Shown one piece after another: positions 33,899 to 41,452 of a stretch of DNA of 47,678 bases (position 1 is the stretch's first letter; every line of letters begins with the position of its first letter). The notes beneath the pieces were generated by a model that was not told the origin of the DNA, ran no database searches, and was given only the letters and a program-made list of their open reading frames with translations. Source of the stretch: an uncultured Pseudomonadota bacterium (GTDB taxonomy: Bacteria > Myxococcota_A > UBA796 > SXON01). Where the stretch lies: NCBI GenBank assembly GCA_903844155.1, contig CAIMSU010000050.1, positions 1-47,678 of the forward strand, given 5' to 3'. Both the position numbers and the translations under genes were made by a program.

Positions 33899-33998
33899 CC
33901 CGCTCCCGGGCGCACCAGCGCTCGTCCCTCTCCCGCAGTGACCTTCCCCGGTCGCTCCCCGTCGCCCCCGCCGCGCCCCTCACGCCTCCCAGGCCCCC

Positions 33999-35183
33999 AT
34001 GCCCGATCTCGGTACCCTACGTGCGATGTCCGCCGCGGAGCTTGTGCAAGTCGCACGCGCCGCGAACGTCGAGAATCCCAGCTCACTCAAGAAGCCCGAT
34101 CTGGTCGCCGCGATCCTCCGCGCCAGCAACGCGGGGCTGCAGAGCACGGAGGGCAACGGCGTCATCGAGATCCTCGCGGACGGCTTCGGTTTTCTGCGCG
34201 CGGCCGAGTACAGCTTTCTGCCCGGGCCGGACGACGTCTACGTATCGCCCTCCCAGATCCGCAAGTTCAACCTGCGTACGGGCGATCGCATCACGGGTAC
34301 GGTGCGCGCCCCCAAGGAGAACGAGCGGTACTTCGCGCTGACCAAGGTCGGCGCAGTGAACGGCGAGGACCCCGAGAGCGCCCGGGACGCCGTGCTTTTC
34401 GAGAGCCTGACTGCGGTCCACCCGACCCGCGCGCTGCTCCTCGGAGGTTCGGGCGATGACCCCGCGGACGACCGCACCGCCCGCGCCATCGACCTGTGCG
34501 CGCCGCTCGGCAAGGGCCAGCGGGTGCTCGTCGAGGGCCCCGCGCGCTCCGGCAAGAGCACCGTGCTTCGCACCATCGCCCGCGGACTATCAGCGTTTCA
34601 CCGCGATGTTCACGTGATGGTGGTGCTCGTTGCTGAACGGCCCGAGGACGTGACGGAGATCGAGCAGTCGCTCTCGGCGGAGGTGCTGGCGACGACGTTT
34701 GATGAGCCCGACGCCCGGCACGTCCAGGTCGCGGAGATGGCGGTCGAGCGGGCGAGGCGACTGGTCGAGCACAAACGCGATGTGGTCGTGTTGCTGGACT
34801 CGTTGAACAAGCTGGTGCAGGCCACGCACGCCACGGTTCCCGCGTCGGGTCGGACGACGGCTGGCTACGATGCCGTCGCGGTGCAACGGGCACGGCGGCT
34901 CCTTGGGGCGGGCCGGGCGCTGCGGGAAGGCGGGTCGCTCACCATGGTGGCGACGCTACAGACCGAGCGAACTCCTGGCCTTGAAGCCGCGTTTCATGGC
35001 ACTGAGAACGTCAGCATCGTCCTCGATGGCGACGCGGCGTTGGCCGGACTCTACCCGGCGATTGATCCCCTCCGAACGCGCACCCACCGCGCTGAGCTGC
35101 TCATCGACGCCGAAGCCCGCCGTGCCCGCCTGAAGGACGTCCGGGACATCGAAGGGCTCCACAAGCTGCTCGGATCGCGCTGA
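33999..35183 (+). CDS. rho: Transcription termination factor Rho with divergent motor loops
   Basis: 394 aa, somewhat shorter than the usual 415-430. The Rho_N helices (LRAMSAAELVQVARAANVEN) and RNA-binding cold-shock domain (GVIEILADGFGFLRAAEYSF, YVSPSQIRKFNLRTGDRI, ENERYFAL) are close to canonical. The ATPase keeps Walker A GPARSGKS (180-187), VAERPEDVTE with the catalytic Glu213, Walker B VVVLLD (262-267) and TFDEPDARHVQVAEM. The Q-loop reads LDSLNKLVQA instead of the usual LDSITRLARA. The R-loop is SGRTTAGYDAVAV instead of the SGKxLTGGVDANAL type. The segment usually reading ALIDTGSRMDE is replaced by a shorter LQTERTPGLE. Synteny with rpmE-prfA-prmC argues that it is the genuine rho. ATG 34026, 7 nt after TACCCT, is an alternative start. 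Confidence 0.88.
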   Translation: MPDLGTLRAMSAAELVQVARAANVENPSSLKKPDLVAAILRASNAGLQSTEGNGVIEILADGFGFLRAAEYSFLPGPDDVYVSPSQIRKFNLRTGDRITGTVRAPKENERYFALTKVGAVNGEDPESARDAVLFESLTAVHPTRALLLGGSGDDPADDRTARAIDLCAPLGKGQRVLVEGPARSGKSTVLRTIARGLSAFHRDVHVMVVLVAERPEDVTEIEQSLSAEVLATTFDEPDARHVQVAEMAVERARRLVEHKRDVVVLLDSLNKLVQATHATVPASGRTTAGYDAVAVQRARRLLGAGRALREGGSLTMVATLQTERTPGLEAAFHGTENVSIVLDGDAALAGLYPAIDPLRTRTHRAELLIDAEARRARLKDVRDIEGLHKLLGSR

Positions 35184-35188
35184 GCCCC

Positions 35189-35216
35189 TTGACAACCGCG
35201 GCGTGACGGGTGAAAT
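35189..35216 (+). promoter_or_regulatory. Putative sigma70-type promoter of rpmE
   Basis: TTGACA (35189-35194) is followed after 16 nt by TGAAAT (35211-35216). The predicted transcript has a leader of about 18 nt. This is the clearest -35-containing promoter seen in the window. Confidence 0.4.
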
Positions 35217-35240
35217 CGTCGCCCTTCGCCAGGACCCGTC

Positions 35241-35489
35241 ATGAAAGAGAAGATCCATCCCGCGCTCCACCCCGTCGTCTTCGTCGATACGGGCGCCGGT
35301 ACCGAGTTCGTCACCCGTTCCACGCTCACGTCCAAGACCTCGCGGGACATCGGTGGCGTCAACCACTACGTCGTCCAGGTGGACATCTCGTCGGCCAGCC
35401 ACCCGTTCTACACGGGCAAGCAGCGCGCGATCGCTGTGGACGGGCGCGTCGAGAAGTTCAACAAGAAGTACGGAATCGCGAAGGGCTAG
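35241..35489 (+). CDS. rpmE: 50S ribosomal protein L31 (Cys-free type)
   Basis: 82 aa. It begins MKEKIHPALHPVVFVDTGAG and has the L31 signature SSASHPFYTGKQ, then GRVEKFNKKYG. It contains no Cys at all, so it belongs to the zinc-independent (C-minus, type B-like) forms. These often replace the zinc-binding L31 under zinc limitation. An AGGA (35231-35234) precedes the ATG as ribosome-binding site. It sits between rho and prfA, a conserved bacterial order. Confidence 0.92.
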   Translation: MKEKIHPALHPVVFVDTGAGTEFVTRSTLTSKTSRDIGGVNHYVVQVDISSASHPFYTGKQRAIAVDGRVEKFNKKYGIAKG

Positions 35490-35608
35490 CGCCCGTCGTT
35501 GGTCGACCTCGTGTCGGCCGCACGCCCCCGCTCGGCTCACCCCGGCGGGGGCTTCGTGTATCTGCCCTTTCCCGTTAGCCACCGACCCCCCACACTCGCG
35601 GAACGACC

Positions 35609-36712
35609 ATGTTCCTACGTGCCGAAGACCTCGAAAACCGCCTCGGTGAGCTGGACCGCCAGCTCATGGACCCGTCCATCTCGGGCCAGCGCGACCGCTA
35701 CCGCCAGGTCACCCGTGAGCACGCGGAGGTCTCGCGGATGGTGGACGTTGTGCGCCAGCTTCGCGCAGCCGAGCAGGAGCGCGCGGACCTCTCGGAGCTG
35801 CTCGCGGACCCGGACATGCGCGAGATGGCGCTCGTGGACAAGGAGCGCCTCGACGAGCAGATCCCGGCGTTGGAACAGCAGCTCCGGCTGATGATGCTGC
35901 CGCCGGATCCCTACGAGGGACGCAACGTCATCCTCGAGATCCGCGCGGGCACCGGTGGCGACGAAGCCGCGTTGTTCGCCGGGGATCTCTTCCGGATGTA
36001 CATGCGCTACGCCGACACGATGCGGTGGAAGACCGAGATCCTCTCCAGCTCGGACATCACGGTCGCTGGCTCGGCGAACGGCTTCAAGGAGGTGATCGTC
36101 CTGATCACCGGCGACACCGTCTACCGCCACCTCAAGTACGAAGCCGGCGTTCACCGTGTACAACGCGTACCTGTGACGGAAACACAGGGGCGCGTCCACA
36201 CCTCCGCCGCGACCGTGGCGCTGCTGCCCGAGGCCGACGAGGTCGAGATCAAGATCCGCGAAGGCGACCTTCGCACCGATGTTTTCCGCTCGGGCGGCCC
36301 GGGCGGACAGAGCGTGAACACCACCGACTCGGCGGTGCGGCTCACGCACATCCCGACGGGCATGGTGGTGATCTGCCAGGACGAAAAATCGCAGATCAAG
36401 AACAAGGCGAAGGCCTTGAAGGTGCTTTCCGCGCGGCTCCTGGAGCGCGAGCGCTCGCAGCAGGCGGCGGCGGAGGCGGCGGATCGCAAGGCGCAGGTCG
36501 GGTCGGGCGACCGGTCGGAGCGCATTCGTACGTACAACTTTCCGCAGAACCGGTTGACGGATCACCGGGTCGTCGGTTCGGACGGGTCGACGTTCACGTT
36601 GTACAAGCTGGACAAGATCATCACCGGTGACCTGGAGGAGGTGATCACCGGGGTGACCGCGCACTTCCAGGCCGAGCAGCTTCGGAGCGCCGAGACGGAC
36701 GGCGGCGGGTGA
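35609..36712 (+). CDS. prfA: Peptide chain release factor 1
   Basis: 367 aa, normal length for RF1, which reads UAA and UAG. The N-terminal coiled-coil domain is followed by the PCRF domain and the recognition motif region RVPVTETQGRVHTSAATVALLP. RF1 has P-x-T here, which supports RF1 rather than RF2. The catalytic GGQ is in RSGGPGGQSVNTTDSAVRL at about 229-247, followed by HIPTGMVVICQDEKSQ. A TTAGCC hexamer lies about 27 nt upstream of the ATG. Its stop overlaps the start of prmC, whose product methylates the GGQ glutamine. Confidence 0.95.
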   Translation: MFLRAEDLENRLGELDRQLMDPSISGQRDRYRQVTREHAEVSRMVDVVRQLRAAEQERADLSELLADPDMREMALVDKERLDEQIPALEQQLRLMMLPPDPYEGRNVILEIRAGTGGDEAALFAGDLFRMYMRYADTMRWKTEILSSSDITVAGSANGFKEVIVLITGDTVYRHLKYEAGVHRVQRVPVTETQGRVHTSAATVALLPEADEVEIKIREGDLRTDVFRSGGPGGQSVNTTDSAVRLTHIPTGMVVICQDEKSQIKNKAKALKVLSARLLERERSQQAAAEAADRKAQVGSGDRSERIRTYNFPQNRLTDHRVVGSDGSTFTLYKLDKIITGDLEEVITGVTAHFQAEQLRSAETDGGG

Positions 36713-37572
36713 TCACGCTCGTCGAGGTGCTCACGCGCACCACGGCGTTCTTCCAGTCCCGCGGCATCCCAAGCGCGCGATTGGACGCGCAATTGGTGGT
36801 CGGCAGCGTCATAAACCTCGATCGCGTGGCGTTGTACCTGAACTTTGACCGCCCGATGACCGAGCCCGAGCTGGAGACGCTGCGCGGGCTCGTGCGTCGG
36901 CGCGGCGACCGCGAGCCGCTCGCGTGGGTGCTCGGAACAAAGGAGTTCTATGGCCGGGAGTTTCTCGTCGGGCCGGGCGTGCTCGTGCCGCGGCCGGACA
37001 CGGAGACGCTGGTCGAGGCCGTGCTCGCGGCGATCGCGGAGCCTGCAGGTGAGGAGCCGGCGCTGGTGTACCTGGCGGACGTCGGCAGCGGGTCGGGGTG
37101 CATCGGGATCTCGCTCGCGTTGGAGCGCGCCAGCGTGCGCGTTTACGCGATCGACGCCTCGCCAGACGCGCTCGCCTGGACACGTCGCAACGTGGAGAAG
37201 CACGGGCTGACCGACCGCGTCGCTGTGCTGGCCGGCCGGGATCTGGCGGTTCCCGCGAGCCGACTCGTCGACTGGCTGGTCTCAAACCCGCCCTACATCC
37301 CAACCGGCGAGATTACGGCGTTGGCAGCGGAGGTCTCACGACACGAGCCCAGGTTGGCGCTCGACGGGGGCGCGGACGGGCTGGAGGTCTACCGGCGGTT
37401 GATCCCGCGGGCGGCCGAGCGCGTCCGCGTGGGCATGGCCTTTGAGGTCGGCGCGGGGCAGGCGGGCGCGGTGGCGGAATTGATGGAGCGGTCGGGGTTC
37501 GCGGCGGAGATCCGGAAGGATCTGGCTGGCACCGAGCGGGTCGTGATCGGGCGCAGGGTCGCCTCCGGCTGA
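36709..37572 (+). CDS. prmC: Release factor glutamine methyltransferase PrmC
   Basis: 287 aa, GTG start overlapping the prfA stop (GTGA). The N-terminal helical domain is SARLDAQLVVGSVINLDRVALYL, and the SAM-binding domain has LADVGSGSGCIGISLALE. The catalytic NPPY at about residue 192 (WLVSNPPYIPTGEI) is diagnostic for N5-glutamine methyltransferases. The substrate is the GGQ glutamine of RF1/RF2. Translational coupling with prfA matches many bacteria. Confidence 0.93.
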   Translation: MITLVEVLTRTTAFFQSRGIPSARLDAQLVVGSVINLDRVALYLNFDRPMTEPELETLRGLVRRRGDREPLAWVLGTKEFYGREFLVGPGVLVPRPDTETLVEAVLAAIAEPAGEEPALVYLADVGSGSGCIGISLALERASVRVYAIDASPDALAWTRRNVEKHGLTDRVAVLAGRDLAVPASRLVDWLVSNPPYIPTGEITALAAEVSRHEPRLALDGGADGLEVYRRLIPRAAERVRVGMAFEVGAGQAGAVAELMERSGFAAEIRKDLAGTERVVIGRRVASG

Positions 37573-37601
37573 TCGCGAGTGGGTTGGACGCCCCGAAGAT
37601 A

Positions 37602-37666
37602 CCACAATTGCAGAGAGCATTTCTGGTACATCGGAGATGTACCAGAAATGCTCTCCGCAATTGTGG
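37602..37666. repeat. Near-perfect 30-bp inverted repeat, AT-richer than its surroundings
   Basis: Arm 37602-37631 matches the reverse complement of 37637-37666 with one mismatch, and the loop is 5 nt (cggag). Pairing continues imperfectly for a few more bases outward. GC content in the arms is near 47 percent in a genome of about 70 percent. It starts 29 nt after the prmC stop. No U-tract follows on either strand. It could be a terminator, a palindromic mobile unit or a structured RNA. Confidence 0.8.
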
Positions 37667-37741
37667 CATCCTGTCGTCAGTGCGCCGCCGCTTGCAGTCG
37701 CGCGATTCTCAGGGCATGTTCCGGCGCTTCCCGGCATCACC

Positions 37742-38182
37742 ATGCTCCTCTCCCTCGTCCTCGCCGCCATCGCTCCTGCCCACGCGCTCGTCGACCTGCG
37801 CCTCACCGGCGGCGGTGGCGTCAGCGCCTGGGGGCCTGCCGGCCGCATCGGCCTTGACGGTGAGGTCTGGTTCGGCAAGCACTGGGGCATCGGCGCACGC
37901 GTCGCGGGCGGGCTCGACGGCACCAGCCCCCTCGTGGTCCTCGGCCCGCAGGTCCCGATCCGCCTGCTCGGCGGCAAGACCGTGGCGTGGATCGTCGAGC
38001 CGGGCCTCGGCGTCGCGGCGGACCTCGATGTCAACCAGAACGCGCTCTTGAACCTCGGCGTGTTCACCGGCGTGCAAGCAAAGCTCCTGTTCCTCTCCGG
38101 CTCGGCGGGTATCCGCCTTGAGACCTACGGTTTCCAGGACAGCGCGGCCACGCTGGAGCTAGGCTTCGGCCTTGGGATCTGA
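37742..38182 (+). CDS. Small exported outer-membrane barrel-like protein
   Basis: 146 aa from ATG 37742. The open frame upstream runs through the inverted repeat and is not plausible. A signal peptide (LLSLVLAAIAPAHA) is followed by alternating-polarity strands with many Gly residues: LRLTGGGGVSAWGPAGRIGLDGEVWF, WGIGARVAGGLDG, VAWIVEPGLGVAADLDV and AATLELGFGLGI. This looks like a small beta-barrel. No family is named with confidence. Short gap (37 nt) to argG, which has its own promoter-like element. Confidence 0.6.
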   Translation: MLLSLVLAAIAPAHALVDLRLTGGGGVSAWGPAGRIGLDGEVWFGKHWGIGARVAGGLDGTSPLVVLGPQVPIRLLGGKTVAWIVEPGLGVAADLDVNQNALLNLGVFTGVQAKLLFLSGSAGIRLETYGFQDSAATLELGFGLGI

Positions 38183-38207
38183 CCTCGCCGTCGCCCGCCG
38201 GATCGCT

Positions 38208-38213
38208 TAGCGG
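38208..38213 (+). promoter_or_regulatory. Putative -10 element (TAGCGG), leaderless
   Basis: TTAGCGG is followed by exactly 6 nt before the argG ATG. The same TTAGCGG-N6-ATG arrangement precedes the aspartic protease at 46916(-). Confidence 0.5.
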
Positions 38214-38219
38214 CGCCCC

Positions 38220-39395
38220 ATGCGCATCCTCCTCGCCTTCTCCGGCGGCCTCGACACCAGCTACCTCCTTCGCCGGTTCGTCCGCGAGGGGCACCGCGTC
38301 TACGCCGTCATCGTCGACACGGGCGGGCTGGACGACGCTGAACGGGGGCGGATCGCCGACCGGGCGACGGCGCTGGGAGCCGCAGAATTCCGGTGCGTCG
38401 ACGCCCGGCAGCGCGTCTACGATCAGCACATCGCCTGGCTCATCCGCGCGAACGTGAAGCGCGGCGGCGTGTACCCGCTGTGCGTTGGCGCCGAGCGCGT
38501 GGTCCAGGCCCAGGTCGTCGCCGAGCAGGCGCTGGGCATCAACGCCGATGCCGTCTGCCACGGCTCGACCGGCGCCGGCAACGACCAGATCCGCTTTGAC
38601 GTCGCCATCCGCACGCTCATGCCAGGCGCCCGCATCCTCACCCCCATTCGGGATGAGCGCATCTCGCGGGAGACCTCCGCCGCCTTCCTCGCCAGCGAGG
38701 GCTTCCCGATCTCCGCCGCGCGCAAGGACTACTCGATCAACCAGGGTTTGTGGGGCGTGACCATCGGCGGCCGCGAGACGCATGACGCCTGGCAGTACCT
38801 GCCCGAGGAGGCGTGGCCGACAACGACGTCGCCGTCCAGGGCGGACGCGAACGGTGTGGACGTCCTCGTCGCGTTCAAGAACGGCTTGCCGGAGGGTGGG
38901 CTCGAGACGATCGAGGCGCTCAACGCGCTTGGGGCAAAGCACGGCGTTGGTCGCGGGATCCACCTTGGCGACACCATCCTCGGCATCAAGGGGCGCATCG
39001 CGTTTGAGGCGCCAGCCGCCGCGATCCTCATCGAGGCGCACCGGGAGCTGGAGAAGCTGGTGCTCACGCGCTGGCAGCTCACGCAGAAGGAGATGCTTGG
39101 CAGCTTCTACGGGCAGATGCTGCACGAGGGCAACTGGTTTGACCCGGTGATGCGCGACATCGAGGCGTTCCTGACGTCCTCGCAACAGCGGGTGACGGGC
39201 GAGGTGCGCGTGCACCTGTGCCAGGGGCGCGTGGAGGTGCACGGCGTGCGCTCGCCATGGAGCCTGATGGACGCGGGCGCTGGCACCTACGGCGAGGAGA
39301 ACCGCCTCTGGTCTGCGGAGGATGCACGTGGGTTTTCGGCGGTGTGGGGCATGCAGGGCGTGCTCGCTGAGCGGGCGCGCGGGCGCGCGGGTTGA
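38220..39395 (+). CDS. argG: Argininosuccinate synthase
   Basis: 391 aa. It joins citrulline and aspartate using ATP, the penultimate step of arginine synthesis. The N-terminal PP-loop is LLAFSGGLDTSYLL. The citrulline/aspartate site region is present as HGSTGAGNDQIRFDVAIRTL, YSINQGLWG and the late GEVRVHLCQGRVEVHG. The VKRGGVYPLCVGAERVVQA and IRDERISRE segments look more like the divergent (type 2) branch seen in Bacteroidetes than the E. coli-like or Bacillus-like forms; this subgrouping is from memory. No other arg genes are in the window. The alpha/beta hydrolase start overlaps its stop. Confidence 0.92.
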   Translation: MRILLAFSGGLDTSYLLRRFVREGHRVYAVIVDTGGLDDAERGRIADRATALGAAEFRCVDARQRVYDQHIAWLIRANVKRGGVYPLCVGAERVVQAQVVAEQALGINADAVCHGSTGAGNDQIRFDVAIRTLMPGARILTPIRDERISRETSAAFLASEGFPISAARKDYSINQGLWGVTIGGRETHDAWQYLPEEAWPTTTSPSRADANGVDVLVAFKNGLPEGGLETIEALNALGAKHGVGRGIHLGDTILGIKGRIAFEAPAAAILIEAHRELEKLVLTRWQLTQKEMLGSFYGQMLHEGNWFDPVMRDIEAFLTSSQQRVTGEVRVHLCQGRVEVHGVRSPWSLMDAGAGTYGEENRLWSAEDARGFSAVWGMQGVLAERARGRAG

Positions 39396-40324
39396 CGCCT
39401 CCGACCACAAGAACGCGGCTCTGGCCGCAGCGATCCCGACGGGATCTCGCGGGGTGGCTCTCGGCTGCAGGGCGGGCGCTCCTCTACTTTCATGGCTTTC
39501 GCGGCCGGATGTTGCCAGGGGGGCTGCATGTGATGGAGCGGTCCGCGACGGTCCGCGGTCCGCGCGCGACCCGCACCCTGCCCGAGGGCGAGACCGCACT
39601 CGTCGGCCGCGACCTGCTGTTCATCCACGGGATCGGCGCAGACGCCGCGAGCTGGGTTTCGCTGGTGCCCTACCTCGGCCGCACGCACACGCTGCGGTTC
39701 CTCGACCTGCCCGGGCACGGCGCCAGCGACGACTTTCCCGACGAGGGCGACCGGCTCGTCGACTCGTTGGCCGACACCGTCGTCGCTGCGGTCGAAGCGC
39801 TCCCGTCCTCCGTTGTCATCGGCAATTCGCTCGGCGGCGCCATCTCTTTGTTGCTCGCCGTCCGGCTGCCGTCCAAGGTGCAGTCGCTGTTCCTGCTCAG
39901 CCCGGCCGGGCCGCCGCTGGATCGGGAGGTGTTCGAGGGCGTCATCGGACAATTCGACATCCGCACCACGTCGCAGGCCCGGGTCTTCCTTCGCAAGTTG
40001 TTCGCCACCTTCCCGTACAACAGCGTGATGCTCGCGCCACTGATCCTTTCGGTGTGGGCGCGCCCGGGGTTGCACAGGTTGCGGCTCGCGTTCTCGCACG
40101 AAGGGCTGTTCTCGGCAGACGACGTCCGCAAGTTCCAGGTGCCCGTGCACCTCTCCTGGGGCGAGCAGGACGGCGTCCTGCCGCGACAGGCCCGTGACTG
40201 GCTCCTGGAGCACCTTCCACGCGTCGAACGTGCCGATCCGGCCGACGAAGCGAAGGAGGGGCACTCCCCGCAGATCGAGCGTCCGCGCAGCGTCGCGCGG
40301 CGGATTCTGCGCTTCGTCGGGTAG
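39392..40324 (+). CDS. Alpha/beta hydrolase
   Basis: 310 aa from TTG 39392, which overlaps the argG stop (TTGA). ATG codons at residues 40 and 48 are alternatives that still leave the fold intact. Oxyanion motif is FIHGIGADAASW, nucleophile elbow GNSLGG with Ser146, an Asp candidate in WGEQDGVLP, and a His candidate in EGHSPQIERP near the end. A lid region lies between about 175 and 240. No signal peptide, so cytoplasmic or peripherally membrane-bound through the basic N-terminus. The substrate cannot be told; the layout resembles carboxylic-ester or C-C bond hydrolases such as MhpC. Confidence 0.8.
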   Translation: MTPPTTRTRLWPQRSRRDLAGWLSAAGRALLYFHGFRGRMLPGGLHVMERSATVRGPRATRTLPEGETALVGRDLLFIHGIGADAASWVSLVPYLGRTHTLRFLDLPGHGASDDFPDEGDRLVDSLADTVVAAVEALPSSVVIGNSLGGAISLLLAVRLPSKVQSLFLLSPAGPPLDREVFEGVIGQFDIRTTSQARVFLRKLFATFPYNSVMLAPLILSVWARPGLHRLRLAFSHEGLFSADDVRKFQVPVHLSWGEQDGVLPRQARDWLLEHLPRVERADPADEAKEGHSPQIERPRSVARRILRFVG

Positions 40325-40373
40325 CGAGCCCAGTCGGACGATATACGCGCCGCCCTTCCCGGACGTCGCCCGC

Positions 40374-41429
40374 ATGAAAGTCCATCTCAACAAGATCACC
40401 TCCTCCACCCGCAACGCCCGCCTCTCGCGCGATGTGGTGGTCGGCTCGCGGATCATCGCGGAGGAAGGCTCGATCCTCGCCGTTCGCGCGCTGGACCGGA
40501 AGAGCACGTACAACGAGGTGGAAGACGTGCACGGGCGCATGGCCACGGTGAACCAGGGCGACACGCTGGCCGGTGTCCTTGGCGAGCGACGCGCGCTCCA
40601 CGGCTATTCAGGGATCATCCCCGAGAAGGTCGACGTCGGCGACGTCATCCACCTGCTGAACCTCGGCGGCGTGCTCGGGCTCTGCACCTCCGCCAATCCG
40701 GACGTCGGTCCGGCCTGCCGCGTGGAAGTCCTCGGCCAAATCCAGCATTTCCCCCACCTCGGCGAGCGCGTGGGCCAACCGGCGACGATCCGCACGAACG
40801 CGATCCCGCCCGTCGCGAGCATCGGCGCGTCGATCCCGCTGGTCTACGTGTCGGGAACGTGCATGAACGCCGGAAAAACGTTCGCGGCCTGTGAGATCAT
40901 CCGCGGGTTGACCACGCGCGGACTTCGCGTTGGCGCGGCCAAGCTCACTGGCGTCAGCCTGCGCCGGGACACGCTGAAGATGACCGACGTCGGGGCGTTG
41001 ATCGCGCTGAACTTCAATGACGCCGGCATCGTCTCCACGCGCCCGCAGTCCGCGCCCGCCGTTGCTCGCAGCCTCGTCGCCGCCCTGAACGCGCCCATCG
41101 AAGGCGCGCCGCTGGACTGCATCGTCATGGAGCTCGGCGACGGCATCATGGGCGAGTACGGCGTGCAGGAGATCCTCCGCGCGCCCGACCTCATGGCGCA
41201 CACGCGCGCGCACGTGCTCTGCGCGAACGACCCCGTCGGCGCCTGGGGTGCCAAGGAGTGGCTGCGCAACGAGCTTGGGCTGGCGCTCACCGCCATCTCC
41301 GGGCCGACGACGGACAACTCGGTCGGCCGCAACTTCGTCACCGAGAAGCTCGGACTACCGGCGGTCAATGCCCGTTCTGCGGGGGATGAGCTCGCGGGGG
41401 TCGTCGCGAAGGCGTTGGGGCGCGGGTAG
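40374..41429 (+). CDS. P-loop protein of DUF1611/BioD-like fold
   Basis: 351 aa from ATG 40374; the longer frame overlaps the upstream hydrolase. The N-terminal 140 residues are a beta-type domain (VVVGSRIIAEEGSILAVRAL and following). The C-terminal domain has a Walker A motif SGTCMNAGKTF at about 160-170, VGAAKLTGVSLRRDTLKMTDVGA, and a Walker-B-like CIVMELGDGIMGEYG. The layout recalls dethiobiotin synthetase-like and DUF1611 proteins, in which the P-loop domain activates a substrate with ATP. The family assignment is tentative. TATACG at about 40351 could be a -10 box with a short leader. Confidence 0.6.
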   Translation: MKVHLNKITSSTRNARLSRDVVVGSRIIAEEGSILAVRALDRKSTYNEVEDVHGRMATVNQGDTLAGVLGERRALHGYSGIIPEKVDVGDVIHLLNLGGVLGLCTSANPDVGPACRVEVLGQIQHFPHLGERVGQPATIRTNAIPPVASIGASIPLVYVSGTCMNAGKTFAACEIIRGLTTRGLRVGAAKLTGVSLRRDTLKMTDVGALIALNFNDAGIVSTRPQSAPAVARSLVAALNAPIEGAPLDCIVMELGDGIMGEYGVQEILRAPDLMAHTRAHVLCANDPVGAWGAKEWLRNELGLALTAISGPTTDNSVGRNFVTEKLGLPAVNARSAGDELAGVVAKALGRG

Positions 41430-41452
41430 CGGCCCGCGGCTGGCGACCGGGG

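Noticed and set aside
37602-37666. Simple intrinsic terminator of the rho-prmC block
   Set aside because: No U-tract follows on the plus strand, the arms are unusually long (30 bp), and base composition is foreign. A terminator role is possible but not supported.
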